A DNA stretch of 6,231 nt from the NCBI GenBank assembly GCA_025456165.1, contig JALOLI010000136.1, positions 1-6,231 of the forward strand, in the 5' to 3' direction. Every line of letters starts with the position of its first letter. Within the stretch, counting starts at the first letter, position 1. The notes below the pieces were generated by a model. It ran no database searches, was not told the origin of the DNA, and saw nothing but the letters and a program-made list of their open reading frames with translations. Of the stretch, positions 1 to 5,319 are shown piece after piece. The translations under genes were made by a program, and so were the position numbers. This DNA comes from Acidimicrobiia bacterium. Its GTDB lineage: Bacteria; Actinomycetota; Acidimicrobiia; UBA5794; UBA11373.

Positions 1-1
1 T

Positions 2-3000
2 ACCTCGGCGGTGGCGGTGCTGCGGATCACGGTGTCCCCGGTCACCGACGCGCCCTCCTTCGCGGCAGGGCCCGACGTCGCCGGGGTGGAGGACTCCGGC
101 CCGGTGGTGGTGGCCGGATGGGCCACCGCGGTTTCGGTGGGCCCGTCCGACGAAACGGGGCAGGCCGCGCTCTTCTCGATCGGATCCAACAGCAACCCCG
201 GCCTCTTCACCGCCGGTCCGGCAATCGCCGCCGACGGCACCCTCTCCTTCACCCCGGCGCCCGATGTGAACGGGACCGCGCTGCTGGTCGCTGTCCTCAC
301 CGACGACGGGGGGACCGCCGGCGGCGGAGAGGACACCTCAGCACCGGCGATCTTCGCGGTGACCGTGGCCGCGGTGAATGATGCGCCGTCGTTTGTGGCG
401 GGTGGGGATGTGGCGGTGGGGGCGGATTCGGGCATGTTCTCGGCGGGGTGGGCTTCGGGGATGGCGGCCGGGCCGGCCGACGAGGTGGGTCAGGTGGTGC
501 GCTTCGAGGTGGTGTCGAACGACAATCCGGGCTTGTTCGCGGCGGCGCCGTCGGTGGCGCCGTCGGGGGTGTTGTCGTTCATGCCGGCTCCGGCCCGGGT
601 GGGGTCGGCGTTGGTGGGGGTGCGTCTGGTGGATGATGGGGGGACGGCGCGGGGCGGGGTGGACGCTTCGCCGGTGGCGACCTTCCGCATCAGTGTGGCC
701 AACGGGGCTCCGGTGGCGGCGGATGATGGTCCGTTGGTGACCGATGAGGATCAGCCGTTGCTGGTGGCCGGGTCGCTGTTGCTGGCCAACGATTCGGATC
801 CGGATGGGCAGCCTCTGGTGGTGGTGTCGGCTGATGCGGCCAGCCATGCCGGGGGGACGGTCACCGGTGGGGTCGGCTCGATTACTTACATGCCGCCGGT
901 GGACTGGAACGGCACCGACTGGTTCTCCTACACCGTTGGCGACGGCACCGCCACCGACACCGGCACGGTCATCATCACCGTCCGTGCGGTGAACGATGCG
1001 CCCGTCGCCGGCGACGACCCCGACGCCGACGATGACCCGGTCGCCTTCGAGGTGATCACCGGCGGCGCGCTCGACCTGCCCGCAGCCCTGCTGCTGGACG
1101 ACGACCGCGATGTCGACGGTGACCCGCTTGCTCTGGTCCCCTCGGGCCCCTCTGCTACCACCCGGGGGAGCGCGGAATGCGACCGGGCCGGTTGCACCTA
1201 CACCTCGGACGGGTCCAGCGCGGGGATCGACACCTTCACCTACATCGTCACCGACACCACCGCCACCGACACCACCGCCACCGACACTGCCACCGTTACG
1301 GTGACCGTGACCGACTACGCCGCCTCCCCGGTGGACCTGGTCATCAACGAGGTCTACTACAACGAGTGGCAGGCCCGCGAGGAGGCCGTGGAGATCTACA
1401 ACCCGACCCTGCTGCCGGTCGACCTGGCCGGGATGCGACTCACCGACGGCAACGTCCTGGTCGGCGACGTCGACCCGGATCCGGGGTCCGGCCTGTTCGA
1501 CTTCACCTTCCCGGCTGCCGACGCCCTGGGCCGGCCGTCGCTGCTCCCCGCCGGGGGCTACGCGGTCGTCTGGACGGGGCCCTACGGGGGGAGGAACTCG
1601 GCTCCGTCGGCCGGCCTCGAATATGGCGCCGGCCTGACCTTCTACTACCTGGCCAACGACGGCGACGACGTCTGGCTCCTGGACTCCTCGGCTCGCCTGG
1701 TGGACTATGTGGCCTGGTTGTTCGGCCCCGGCCACGAGATAAACGCCCGCCCGCCTGCCGTCTGGTGGAACCCGACGGCCGAGGACGACCTGATCGCTAC
1801 CGACGGCCAGACCATCGCTCTCACCCCCAGCGGCGTCGACGGCAACACCGCGGCATGCTGGGAGGTCTCTACCTCAGGCGACGCCGGGGCCCGGCCGGAG
1901 TGCGCCGGTGCTCCGGCGACGATCGATTCCGATGCGGTGGCGGGCCGGGTGACGAGCCTCGGGGCGAGCAACACCGGATCTTCGAACCGGCCTCCCGCGG
2001 TTGGCGACGACGGGCCCTGCGCCCTCCCCGAGGACGGGCAGCGCACCTTCGCCGCCGCCGAGTGGTTGGGCAACGACTCCGACCCCGACGGGGACCCGCT
2101 CACCGTGGCCTCGGCCGGGCCGGCGTCGGCCGCCGGGGGCACCGTTGTCGACAACAGCGATGGCACCTTCACCTACCGGCCGCCGGCCGACTTCAACGGT
2201 GACGACTCGTTTTCCTACACCGCCGCCGACGGCCGGGGCGGTTTCGCCACGGCCACGGTGCGGGTGACGGTGGCCCCGGTCAACGACCCGCCGTCGTTCG
2301 CCTCCGGGCCCGTCGTGGCCGTCGACGAGGACTCCGGGCCCTATTCGGCGCCTTGGGCAACGGCCGTTACCCCCGGCCCGGCCGACGAGGCCGGCCAGGT
2401 GGTGGCGTTCGAAGTGGTGGGCAACTCGGCACCCGGCCTCTTCTCCACGCCCCCGAGCCTGAGCCCCTTGGGAGTGCTGGCCTTCACTCCGGCACCCGAC
2501 GCCCACGGCACCGCCCTGCTTGAGGTGCGCCTCGTGGACGACGGGGGCACCGCCGGCGGCGGGGACGACGCCGGCGACCCTGTCGGCTTCGCGGTCACAG
2601 TCACCGCCGTCAACGACCCTCCGGTGGCGGCGGACGACGCCGCCACCGCCTTCGGCGACCGGCCGGCAGCGATAGGGGTGCTGGCCAACGACACCGACCC
2701 CGACGGGGATCCCCTCTCCATCTTCACGTTCACGCCTAGGTCGGGTGCCGGCGGGGTGGTGGTCGACTCGGGCGGTGGGACGCTCACCTACACCCGGCCG
2801 GCCGGGTTCAGCGGCATCGACGCGTTTGCCTACACCGTCGCCGACGGCAGGGGAGGATTCGACACGGCGGCGGTGCAGGTCACCGTGGTTCCTAACGGGG
2901 CGCCCGCAGCGGTGGACGACGTCATGGTCGCCGCCTACGGGCGCGAGACTCCGCTGCCGGTGCTGTCCAACGACACCGACCCCGACGGCGACCCGCTGGC

Positions 3001-4360
3001 CATCACCGGCGTCACCCAGGGGGCCCACGGCACGGTCGCCGTCAACCCCGACGGCACGGTGGGCTACGCCCCCCATCTGCTGTACCTGGGCCCGGACAGC
3101 TTCACCTACACCATCAGCGATGGGATCGGCGGGAGCGACACCGCCACCGTCACTGTCGAGGTAGGGGAAGGGGTCTCCGAACTGGGCTTCTCGCCTGCCT
3201 CTCTGGCTCTTGCCCTTGCCAACCGCACCTACCCGGTCACCTTCGACTTCGACCTCCACATCCTGGGCCCCACGAACGCCAAAGACACCTGGTTCCAGTC
3301 CACCCTGCCCGCCGGCTGGGTGTTGCAGTCGGTCTCCAGCAACCACGGCTGGTGCTGGAACGCCGGCCGGGACGTGAACTGTGACCTGGCCAATTGGCCG
3401 GTGGGCAAGCACATCGAGATCACCGTCGTGGCCGTCCCCACCGTGCTGGGTCCCTTCGAGTACACCGCCACCGTGGGCAGCCTGTTCCCGGAGAACGACT
3501 ACTCGGACAACACAGTCACCGCCGGGGTGGTCGTCTCCGCCTTCCCCGTCGCCGGCGCCGACCGCCTGGCGACCGCCCTCGACACTCCGCTCGCCATCGA
3601 TTCGGCGCGGGATCTTCTGGCCAACGATGTCCATCCCGATGCCGCCCCGCTGATGATCACCGCCTGGGACGGCGCCTCCACCCAGGGTGGCACGGTGTCC
3701 GGAGGCAGCCTTGCCCTCCTCTACACCCCATCGGACGGCTTCATCGGCCGCGACTACTTCACCTACACCGTCTGCGACCCCGACCCGGAGTGCGACCAGG
3801 GGACGGTGAGCGTGGGCGTGGGCGAGTGGGTGTCCTACCTGGGTTCGGACGAGGTCCGGGTCGACATGCTCCCTCTGGTCGAGGGGGACACCCCCAACCC
3901 GGGCATGATGCCCGACTACGACGGCGACGGCTTCCCCGGCCTGCGCCTCCGGAAAGGCGGGGCCTTCCTCGACCCCGACCCCACCAAGCGGCAGTGGTGG
4001 GACCTGGCTCTTCCCGACGGTCGGGTGATGGATCAGGCCTACGTGTCCTTCGTCTTCTGGGCCCGGGTGGCCGGTGGCGCCAGCGCCGAGTCGGGCGTGG
4101 TGGCGGTGGGCCTCTACGACTGCGACGCCGACGGGGCCGTGTGCACCAAGGTGGCCGACGCCCACATCATCCGCAACCCGTGGGGCGCCGGCACCGACTT
4201 CCTCGAAGCCACTATCTCGCTTGGGGAGATCACCCACTCCTGGGCCCCCGGCCGGGTGCTGCGGGTGGCGCTGGTGGTCGGGGCGGCGGCGGAGGCCGAC
4301 ATGGACTTCGGCTTCGACACCGAGGACTACCCCAGCCGCCTCGTCCAGGCCTTCCTGTAG
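2..4360 (+). CDS. Giant tandem-repeat (cadherin/Ig-like) surface protein with lamin tail domain, 5'-partial
   Basis: The frame is open from base 2 (codons Thr-Ser-Ala before the first GTG at 11) and the start falls mid-module, so the gene begins upstream; the stop is TAG at 4358. Residue numbers count the GTG at 11 as 1. Modules in order: A1 (11-120), A2 (121-230), B1 (231-327), B2 (328-438), lamin tail domain (about 441-658), B3 (659-756), A3 (757-867), B4 (868-961), B5 (962-1054), DUF11-like (1055-1176), B6 (1177-1272), unique C-terminal region (1273-1449). Known for such families: repeats of this kind build long extracellular stalks, often stabilised by calcium. Seen here: acidic NDxDPDGDPL turns, eleven cysteines mostly in close pairs, no transmembrane helix, no LPXTG and no enzyme motif. 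Inference: an exported adhesin, sheath or matrix protein. The signal peptide would lie outside the window. The neighbouring complex I genes give no clue to its role. Confident in the class, not in the function. Confidence 0.9.
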   Translation, partial: TSAVAVLRITVSPVTDAPSFAAGPDVAGVEDSGPVVVAGWATAVSVGPSDETGQAALFSIGSNSNPGLFTAGPAIAADGTLSFTPAPDVNGTALLVAVLTDDGGTAGGGEDTSAPAIFAVTVAAVNDAPSFVAGGDVAVGADSGMFSAGWASGMAAGPADEVGQVVRFEVVSNDNPGLFAAAPSVAPSGVLSFMPAPARVGSALVGVRLVDDGGTARGGVDASPVATFRISVANGAPVAADDGPLVTDEDQPLLVAGSLLLANDSDPDGQPLVVVSADAASHAGGTVTGGVGSITYMPPVDWNGTDWFSYTVGDGTATDTGTVIITVRAVNDAPVAGDDPDADDDPVAFEVITGGALDLPAALLLDDDRDVDGDPLALVPSGPSATTRGSAECDRAGCTYTSDGSSAGIDTFTYIVTDTTATDTTATDTATVTVTVTDYAASPVDLVINEVYYNEWQAREEAVEIYNPTLLPVDLAGMRLTDGNVLVGDVDPDPGSGLFDFTFPAADALGRPSLLPAGGYAVVWTGPYGGRNSAPSAGLEYGAGLTFYYLANDGDDVWLLDSSARLVDYVAWLFGPGHEINARPPAVWWNPTAEDDLIATDGQTIALTPSGVDGNTAACWEVSTSGDAGARPECAGAPATIDSDAVAGRVTSLGASNTGSSNRPPAVGDDGPCALPEDGQRTFAAAEWLGNDSDPDGDPLTVASAGPASAAGGTVVDNSDGTFTYRPPADFNGDDSFSYTAADGRGGFATATVRVTVAPVNDPPSFASGPVVAVDEDSGPYSAPWATAVTPGPADEAGQVVAFEVVGNSAPGLFSTPPSLSPLGVLAFTPAPDAHGTALLEVRLVDDGGTAGGGDDAGDPVGFAVTVTAVNDPPVAADDAATAFGDRPAAIGVLANDTDPDGDPLSIFTFTPRSGAGGVVVDSGGGTLTYTRPAGFSGIDAFAYTVADGRGGFDTAAVQVTVVPNGAPAAVDDVMVAAYGRETPLPVLSNDTDPDGDPLAITGVTQGAHGTVAVNPDGTVGYAPHLLYLGPDSFTYTISDGIGGSDTATVTVEVGEGVSELGFSPASLALALANRTYPVTFDFDLHILGPTNAKDTWFQSTLPAGWVLQSVSSNHGWCWNAGRDVNCDLANWPVGKHIEITVVAVPTVLGPFEYTATVGSLFPENDYSDNTVTAGVVVSAFPVAGADRLATALDTPLAIDSARDLLANDVHPDAAPLMITAWDGASTQGGTVSGGSLALLYTPSDGFIGRDYFTYTVCDPDPECDQGTVSVGVGEWVSYLGSDEVRVDMLPLVEGDTPNPGMMPDYDGDGFPGLRLRKGGAFLDPDPTKRQWWDLALPDGRVMDQAYVSFVFWARVAGGASAESGVVAVGLYDCDADGAVCTKVADAHIIRNPWGAGTDFLEATISLGEITHSWAPGRVLRVALVVGAAAEADMDFGFDTEDYPSRLVQAFL
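41..370 (+). repeat. Repeat module A1 (about 110 residues)
   Basis: First visible copy of the A-type module. It opens with VTDAPSF where the other copies have VNDAPSF or VNDPPSF. It carries the tryptophan (AGWAT), the SDETGQ turn, PGLF, LSFTPAPD and DDGGTAGGG landmarks, and ends at FAVTVAAVNDAP. It uses GAC and TCC codons like most of the gene, in contrast to the next module. Confidence 0.75.
371..700 (+). repeat. Repeat module A2, codon-usage outlier
   Basis: Second A-type module, with AGWAS, PADEVGQ, NPGLF, LSFMPAP and DDGGTARGG. Its protein sequence follows A1 and A3, but its synonymous codons differ sharply from both (GAT and TCG instead of GAC and TCC). It is therefore not a recent in-place duplication of either visible neighbour. 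Confidence 0.75.
701..991 (+). repeat. Repeat module B1 (bacterial Ig/cadherin-like, tandem-95 type)
   Basis: It begins NGAPVAADD, has the acidic turn NDSDPDGQPL (788-817), the strand pattern GGTVTGG...ITYMPP, and WFSYTVGDG near its end. It closes with a TVIITVRAVNDAP linker. This fits the bacterial Ig/cadherin-like repeat families (Pfam Big_9 or Cadherin_5 type; exact family not tested). The first two thirds share A2's GAT/TCG codon style; the last third returns to the gene's usual style. Confidence 0.75.
992..1324 (+). repeat. Repeat module B2, degenerate, with cysteine pair and Thr/Asp/Ala tail
   Basis: It starts NDAPVAGDDPD and keeps the DVDGDPL turn (about 1109-1129) and DTFTYIVTD. It has lost the usual LxxND lead-in (it reads LLLDDDRDVDGDPL). 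Cys390 and Cys395 sit close together in the middle strand region. The C-terminal strand is lengthened by a short 15-bp DNA repeat encoding TDTTA units before TVTVTVTD. Confidence 0.65.
1250..1294 (+). repeat. 15-bp tandem repeat encoding TDTTA
   Basis: The unit ACCGACACCACCGCC occurs twice without mismatch (1250-1264 and 1265-1279), followed by a third diverged copy (1280-1294, ACCGACACTGCCACC). The unit is a multiple of three, so gain or loss of copies lengthens or shortens a Thr/Asp/Ala linker without breaking the frame. Confidence 0.85.
1331..1984 (+). other. Lamin tail domain (LTD) region within the repeat protein
   Basis: The lamin tail fold is an Ig-like beta sandwich found in nuclear lamins and in many bacterial exported proteins, often beside nucleases or adhesive repeats. 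Landmarks seen: VINEVYYN (residues 444-451), EAVEIYNPT (about 458-466) followed by VDLAGMRLTD, LPAGGYAVVW (512-521), DDVWLLDSSARLVDYVAW (552-569), then DGQTIALTPSGVDGN and a Trp-containing last strand. Cys616 and Cys631 follow and could pair. No nuclease motif accompanies it here. The last 30 or so residues before the next module look like a serine-, glycine- and alanine-rich linker. Confidence 0.8.
1985..2278 (+). repeat. Repeat module B3
   Basis: It begins NRPPAVGDDGP, with an acidic turn NDSDPDGDPL (2072-2101), GGTVVDNSDGTFTYRPPADF, and DSFSYTAADGRGG, closing with VRVTVAPVNDPP. This is a canonical bacterial Ig/cadherin-like copy. It contains Cys670, the only cysteine in the visible protein without a close partner. 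Confidence 0.8.
2279..2611 (+). repeat. Repeat module A3
   Basis: Third A-type copy, separated from A1 and A2 by B1, B2, the lamin tail domain and B3. It has VNDPPSF, EDSGPYSAPWAT, GPADEAGQ, PGLF, LAFTPAPD, VRLVDDGGTAGGG and FAVTVTAVNDPP. In protein terms it is close to both A1 and A2; in codon style it resembles A1. Confidence 0.75.
2612..2893 (+). repeat. Repeat module B4
   Basis: It begins NDPPVAADDA, with turn NDTDPDGDPL (2687-2716), GTLTYTRPAGF, and DAFAYTVADGRGG, closing VQVTVVPNGAP. The ADGRGGF segment is shared almost unchanged with B3, suggesting that these two copies are close relatives. Confidence 0.8.
2894..3172 (+). repeat. Repeat module B5
   Basis: It begins NGAPAAVDDV, with turn NDTDPDGDPL (2969-2998), HGTVAVNPDGTVGYAP, and DSFTYTISDGIGG, closing VTVEVGEG. 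The turn is identical in protein to B4 and nearly identical in DNA. Confidence 0.8.
3173..3538 (+). other. DUF11-like beta-sandwich domain
   Basis: Residues about 1055-1176 follow the pattern of DUF11-type 'conserved repeat' domains of bacterial surface proteins: a hydrophobic strand pair, STLPAGWVLQSVSS, then GWCWNAGRDVNCDL, a KHIEITVVAVPT strand, FEYTATVGS, and a closing NDYSDNTVTAGVVVS. Cys1115 and Cys1124 occupy the usual two-cysteine position of this domain type and probably form a disulfide. The exact family is recalled from pattern and not tested. Confidence 0.6.
3539..3826 (+). repeat. Repeat module B6, degenerate acidic turn
   Basis: The last B-type copy. The turn reads NDVHPDAAPL (3623-3652) in place of NDTDPDGDPL, so most of the acidic residues are lost. 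It keeps GGTVSGGSLALLYTP, RDYFTYTVCDPD and a closing TVSVGVGE. Cys1255 and Cys1261 lie seven residues apart around the last hairpin. Confidence 0.7.
3827..4357 (+). other. Unassigned C-terminal module of the repeat protein
   Basis: Residues 1273-1449 do not match the A or B pattern. Seen: WVSYLGSDEVR, a D-Y-D-G-D-G-F-P-G-L turn that looks calcium-binding, DPTKRQWWDL, alternating hydrophobic strands (VSFVFWARVAGG, VVAVGLYDCDADG), a Cys1371/Cys1378 pair, a WAPGRVLRVALVVG strand and a final FGFDTEDYPSRLVQAFL. The look is of a jelly-roll or carbohydrate-binding-like beta sandwich. From memory, similar endings (FxxDTxxYPSRL) occur on other actinobacterial exported proteins, but I could not verify this. 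It is not an LPXTG or membrane anchor. Confidence 0.45.
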
Positions 4361-4415
4361 GCCGGTAGTCGGCTCGCCGATCCCCCGCCCAGGGGCCCGG
4401 CAGCGCCCGCTGGTC

Positions 4416-4421
4416 TATCCT
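4416..4421 (+). promoter_or_regulatory. Weak -10-like hexamer upstream of nuoA
   Basis: TATCCT matches the TANNNT form of actinobacterial -10 elements and would place a transcription start about 23-25 bases before the nuoA GTG. There is no recognisable -35 at the usual spacing (the area is GGGGCC-like). The only support is its location in the sole gap between the repeat gene and the complex I genes. Confidence 0.25.
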
Positions 4422-4441
4422 CTCCCCGTTCCCAACCGGCC

Positions 4442-4450
4442 GGGGGAAGG
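4442..4450 (+). promoter_or_regulatory. Purine-rich Shine-Dalgarno candidate abutting nuoA start
   Basis: GGGGGAAGG runs directly into the GTG at 4451, leaving no spacer from its last G and about four bases from its first G-run. The other three nuo starts have 6-8 base spacers. No ATG, GTG or TTG lies in this frame between the upstream TAG (4358) and 4451, and the next in-frame ATG (4493) would cut into the first membrane helix, so the GTG is kept despite the short spacing. Confidence 0.5.
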
Positions 4451-4852
4451 GTGCCGCAGACAGACCTCAGCGCCTACCTGCCCATCGCCCTGATGTTCGT
4501 CGTCGTGGTCGGGTTCTCCGTGGTGTCGCTGGGCCTGGCTCGCCTGGTGGCGCCGCGCCGGCCCACCCCGGAGAAGCTGGAGCCGTACGAGTGCGGCATC
4601 GTCCCGCTGCAGGAGCCGGCGCAGCGCTTCCCGGTCAAGTTCTACCTGGTGGCGATGCTGTACGTGATCTTCGACATCGAGATCGTGTTCCTCTTCGCCT
4701 GGGCGTGGGCGGTGGGCCTGTTCACCCTGCTGCTCATCGAGACCCTGGTGTACGTGTGGCGCCGCGGTGCCCTCGATTGGAACCTGCCGCGGCGCCGCCG
4801 CTACCAGCGCGGGGCGGCCGACGAGGCGCCGGCGGCCGGGAAGGCGGCCTGA
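4451..4852 (+). CDS. nuoA: NADH:quinone oxidoreductase (complex I) subunit A
   Basis: A 133-residue membrane subunit (ND3 family) that sits near the junction of the two arms of complex I and helps form the quinone/proton path. Seen: helix 1 (about 9-32, [15 protein letters not shown]...), then the loop hallmark YECGI (46-50) with the conserved cysteine, [12 protein letters not shown] (59-70), helix 2 with the conserved acidic pair in FDIEIVFLF (Asp75, Glu77), and the family-typical RRGALDW (104-110) after helix 3. Odd: only about 19 residues separate FAW from RRG, against about 30 in homologues I recall, so the hairpin between helices 2 and 3 looks shortened. The C-terminal tail is Arg/Ala-rich. 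It starts with GTG. Its TGA overlaps the nuoB ATG by one base. Family certain. Confidence 0.95.
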   Translation: MPQTDLSAYLPIALMFVVVVGFSVVSLGLARLVAPRRPTPEKLEPYECGIVPLQEPAQRFPVKFYLVAMLYVIFDIEIVFLFAWAWAVGLFTLLLIETLVYVWRRGALDWNLPRRRRYQRGAADEAPAAGKAA

Positions 4853-5319
4853 TGGCCCCGGCCACCCCTCAGGGCTTCCTCACCACCACCCTGCAGAAGG
4901 CGGTCAACTGGGCGCGCACCCGGTCGATGTGGCCGGCCACCTTCGGCCTGGCCTGCTGCGCCATCGAGATGATGGCCACCGGGGCGGCCCATAACGACCT
5001 GGCCCGCTTCGGCATGGAGGTCTTCCGGGCCTCCCCCCGGCAGGCCGACTTGATGATCGTGGCGGGGAGGCTGTCCCAGAAGATGGCCCCGGTGCTTCGC
5101 CAGATCTACGACCAGATGCCGGAGCCCAAGTGGGTGATCTCCATGGGCGCCTGCGCCTCCACCGGCGGCATGTTCAACAACTACGCCCTGGTCCAGGGGG
5201 TGGACCAGGTGGTGCCGGTGGACATCTACGTGCCGGGGTGCCCCCCCGGTCCGCAGTCCCTGATGCACGGCATCCTCACCCTCCACGAGAAGATCCGCTC
5301 CGGGGAGATCGCGCGATGA
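4852..5319 (+). CDS. nuoB: NADH:quinone oxidoreductase (complex I) subunit B
   Basis: A 155-residue peripheral-arm subunit (PSST/20-kDa family) that binds iron-sulfur cluster N2, the last electron carrier before quinone. The four N2 ligands are present: tandem Cys35-Cys36 in [10 protein letters not shown], Cys101 in MGACASTGG, and Cys130 in PGCPP. The central block [22 protein letters not shown] (52-73) and the [23 protein letters not shown] stretch are near the family consensus. After Cys130 the usual GCPPRPE reads GCPPGPQ, a change at two normally well-conserved positions. The ATG at 4852 is preceded by GGGAAGG (4838-4844), seven bases away, and overlaps the nuoA stop (TGATG). The protein is short compared with mycobacterial NuoB but complete over the conserved core. 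Confidence 0.97.
   Translation: MAPATPQGFLTTTLQKAVNWARTRSMWPATFGLACCAIEMMATGAAHNDLARFGMEVFRASPRQADLMIVAGRLSQKMAPVLRQIYDQMPEPKWVISMGACASTGGMFNNYALVQGVDQVVPVDIYVPGCPPGPQSLMHGILTLHEKIRSGEIAR

Noticed and set aside
338..1735. Long open frame of 465 codons on the minus strand opposite the repeat gene.
   Set aside because: It is rich in Arg, Gly, His and Val in the way expected from reading GC-rich codons backwards, has no recognisable motif, and lies fully opposite a convincing modular protein.
1874..4237. Minus-strand open frame of 787 codons.
   Set aside because: Repetitive low-complexity composition (GVGVVGQ runs) mirrors the NDTDPDGDP repeats of the sense strand; it is a shadow produced by high GC and repeat structure.
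3394..4368. Plus-strand overlapping frame of 324 codons in another phase, with a similar one at 1177-2202.
   Set aside because: Arg/Pro/Gly/His-rich translation without domains, entirely inside the repeat gene; typical off-frame shadow.
4369..4380. Small inverted repeat TCGGC-tc-GCCGA just after the repeat gene stop, considered as a terminator.
   Set aside because: Only four usable pairs with a tetraloop plus one wobble, and it is followed by a C-rich run instead of T residues.
4401..4412. Inverted repeat CAGC-GCCC-GCTG in the intergenic gap, considered as a terminator or operator.
   Set aside because: Four base pairs only, no T-tract, and such short palindromes are expected by chance at this GC content.
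4358..4451. The repeat gene and nuoA share a reading phase with no further stop between TAG (4358) and GTG (4451), hinting at a read-through fusion.
   Set aside because: The linker would be low-complexity, the stop is an ordinary TAG with no visible recoding signal, and an exported stalk fused to a complex I membrane subunit makes no biological sense.
5130..5315. Upstream extension of the nuoC frame inside nuoB.
   Set aside because: The extension encodes Arg/Gly/His/Pro-rich sequence unlike NuoC, while ATG 5316 has a good ribosome site and the typical ATGA overlap.
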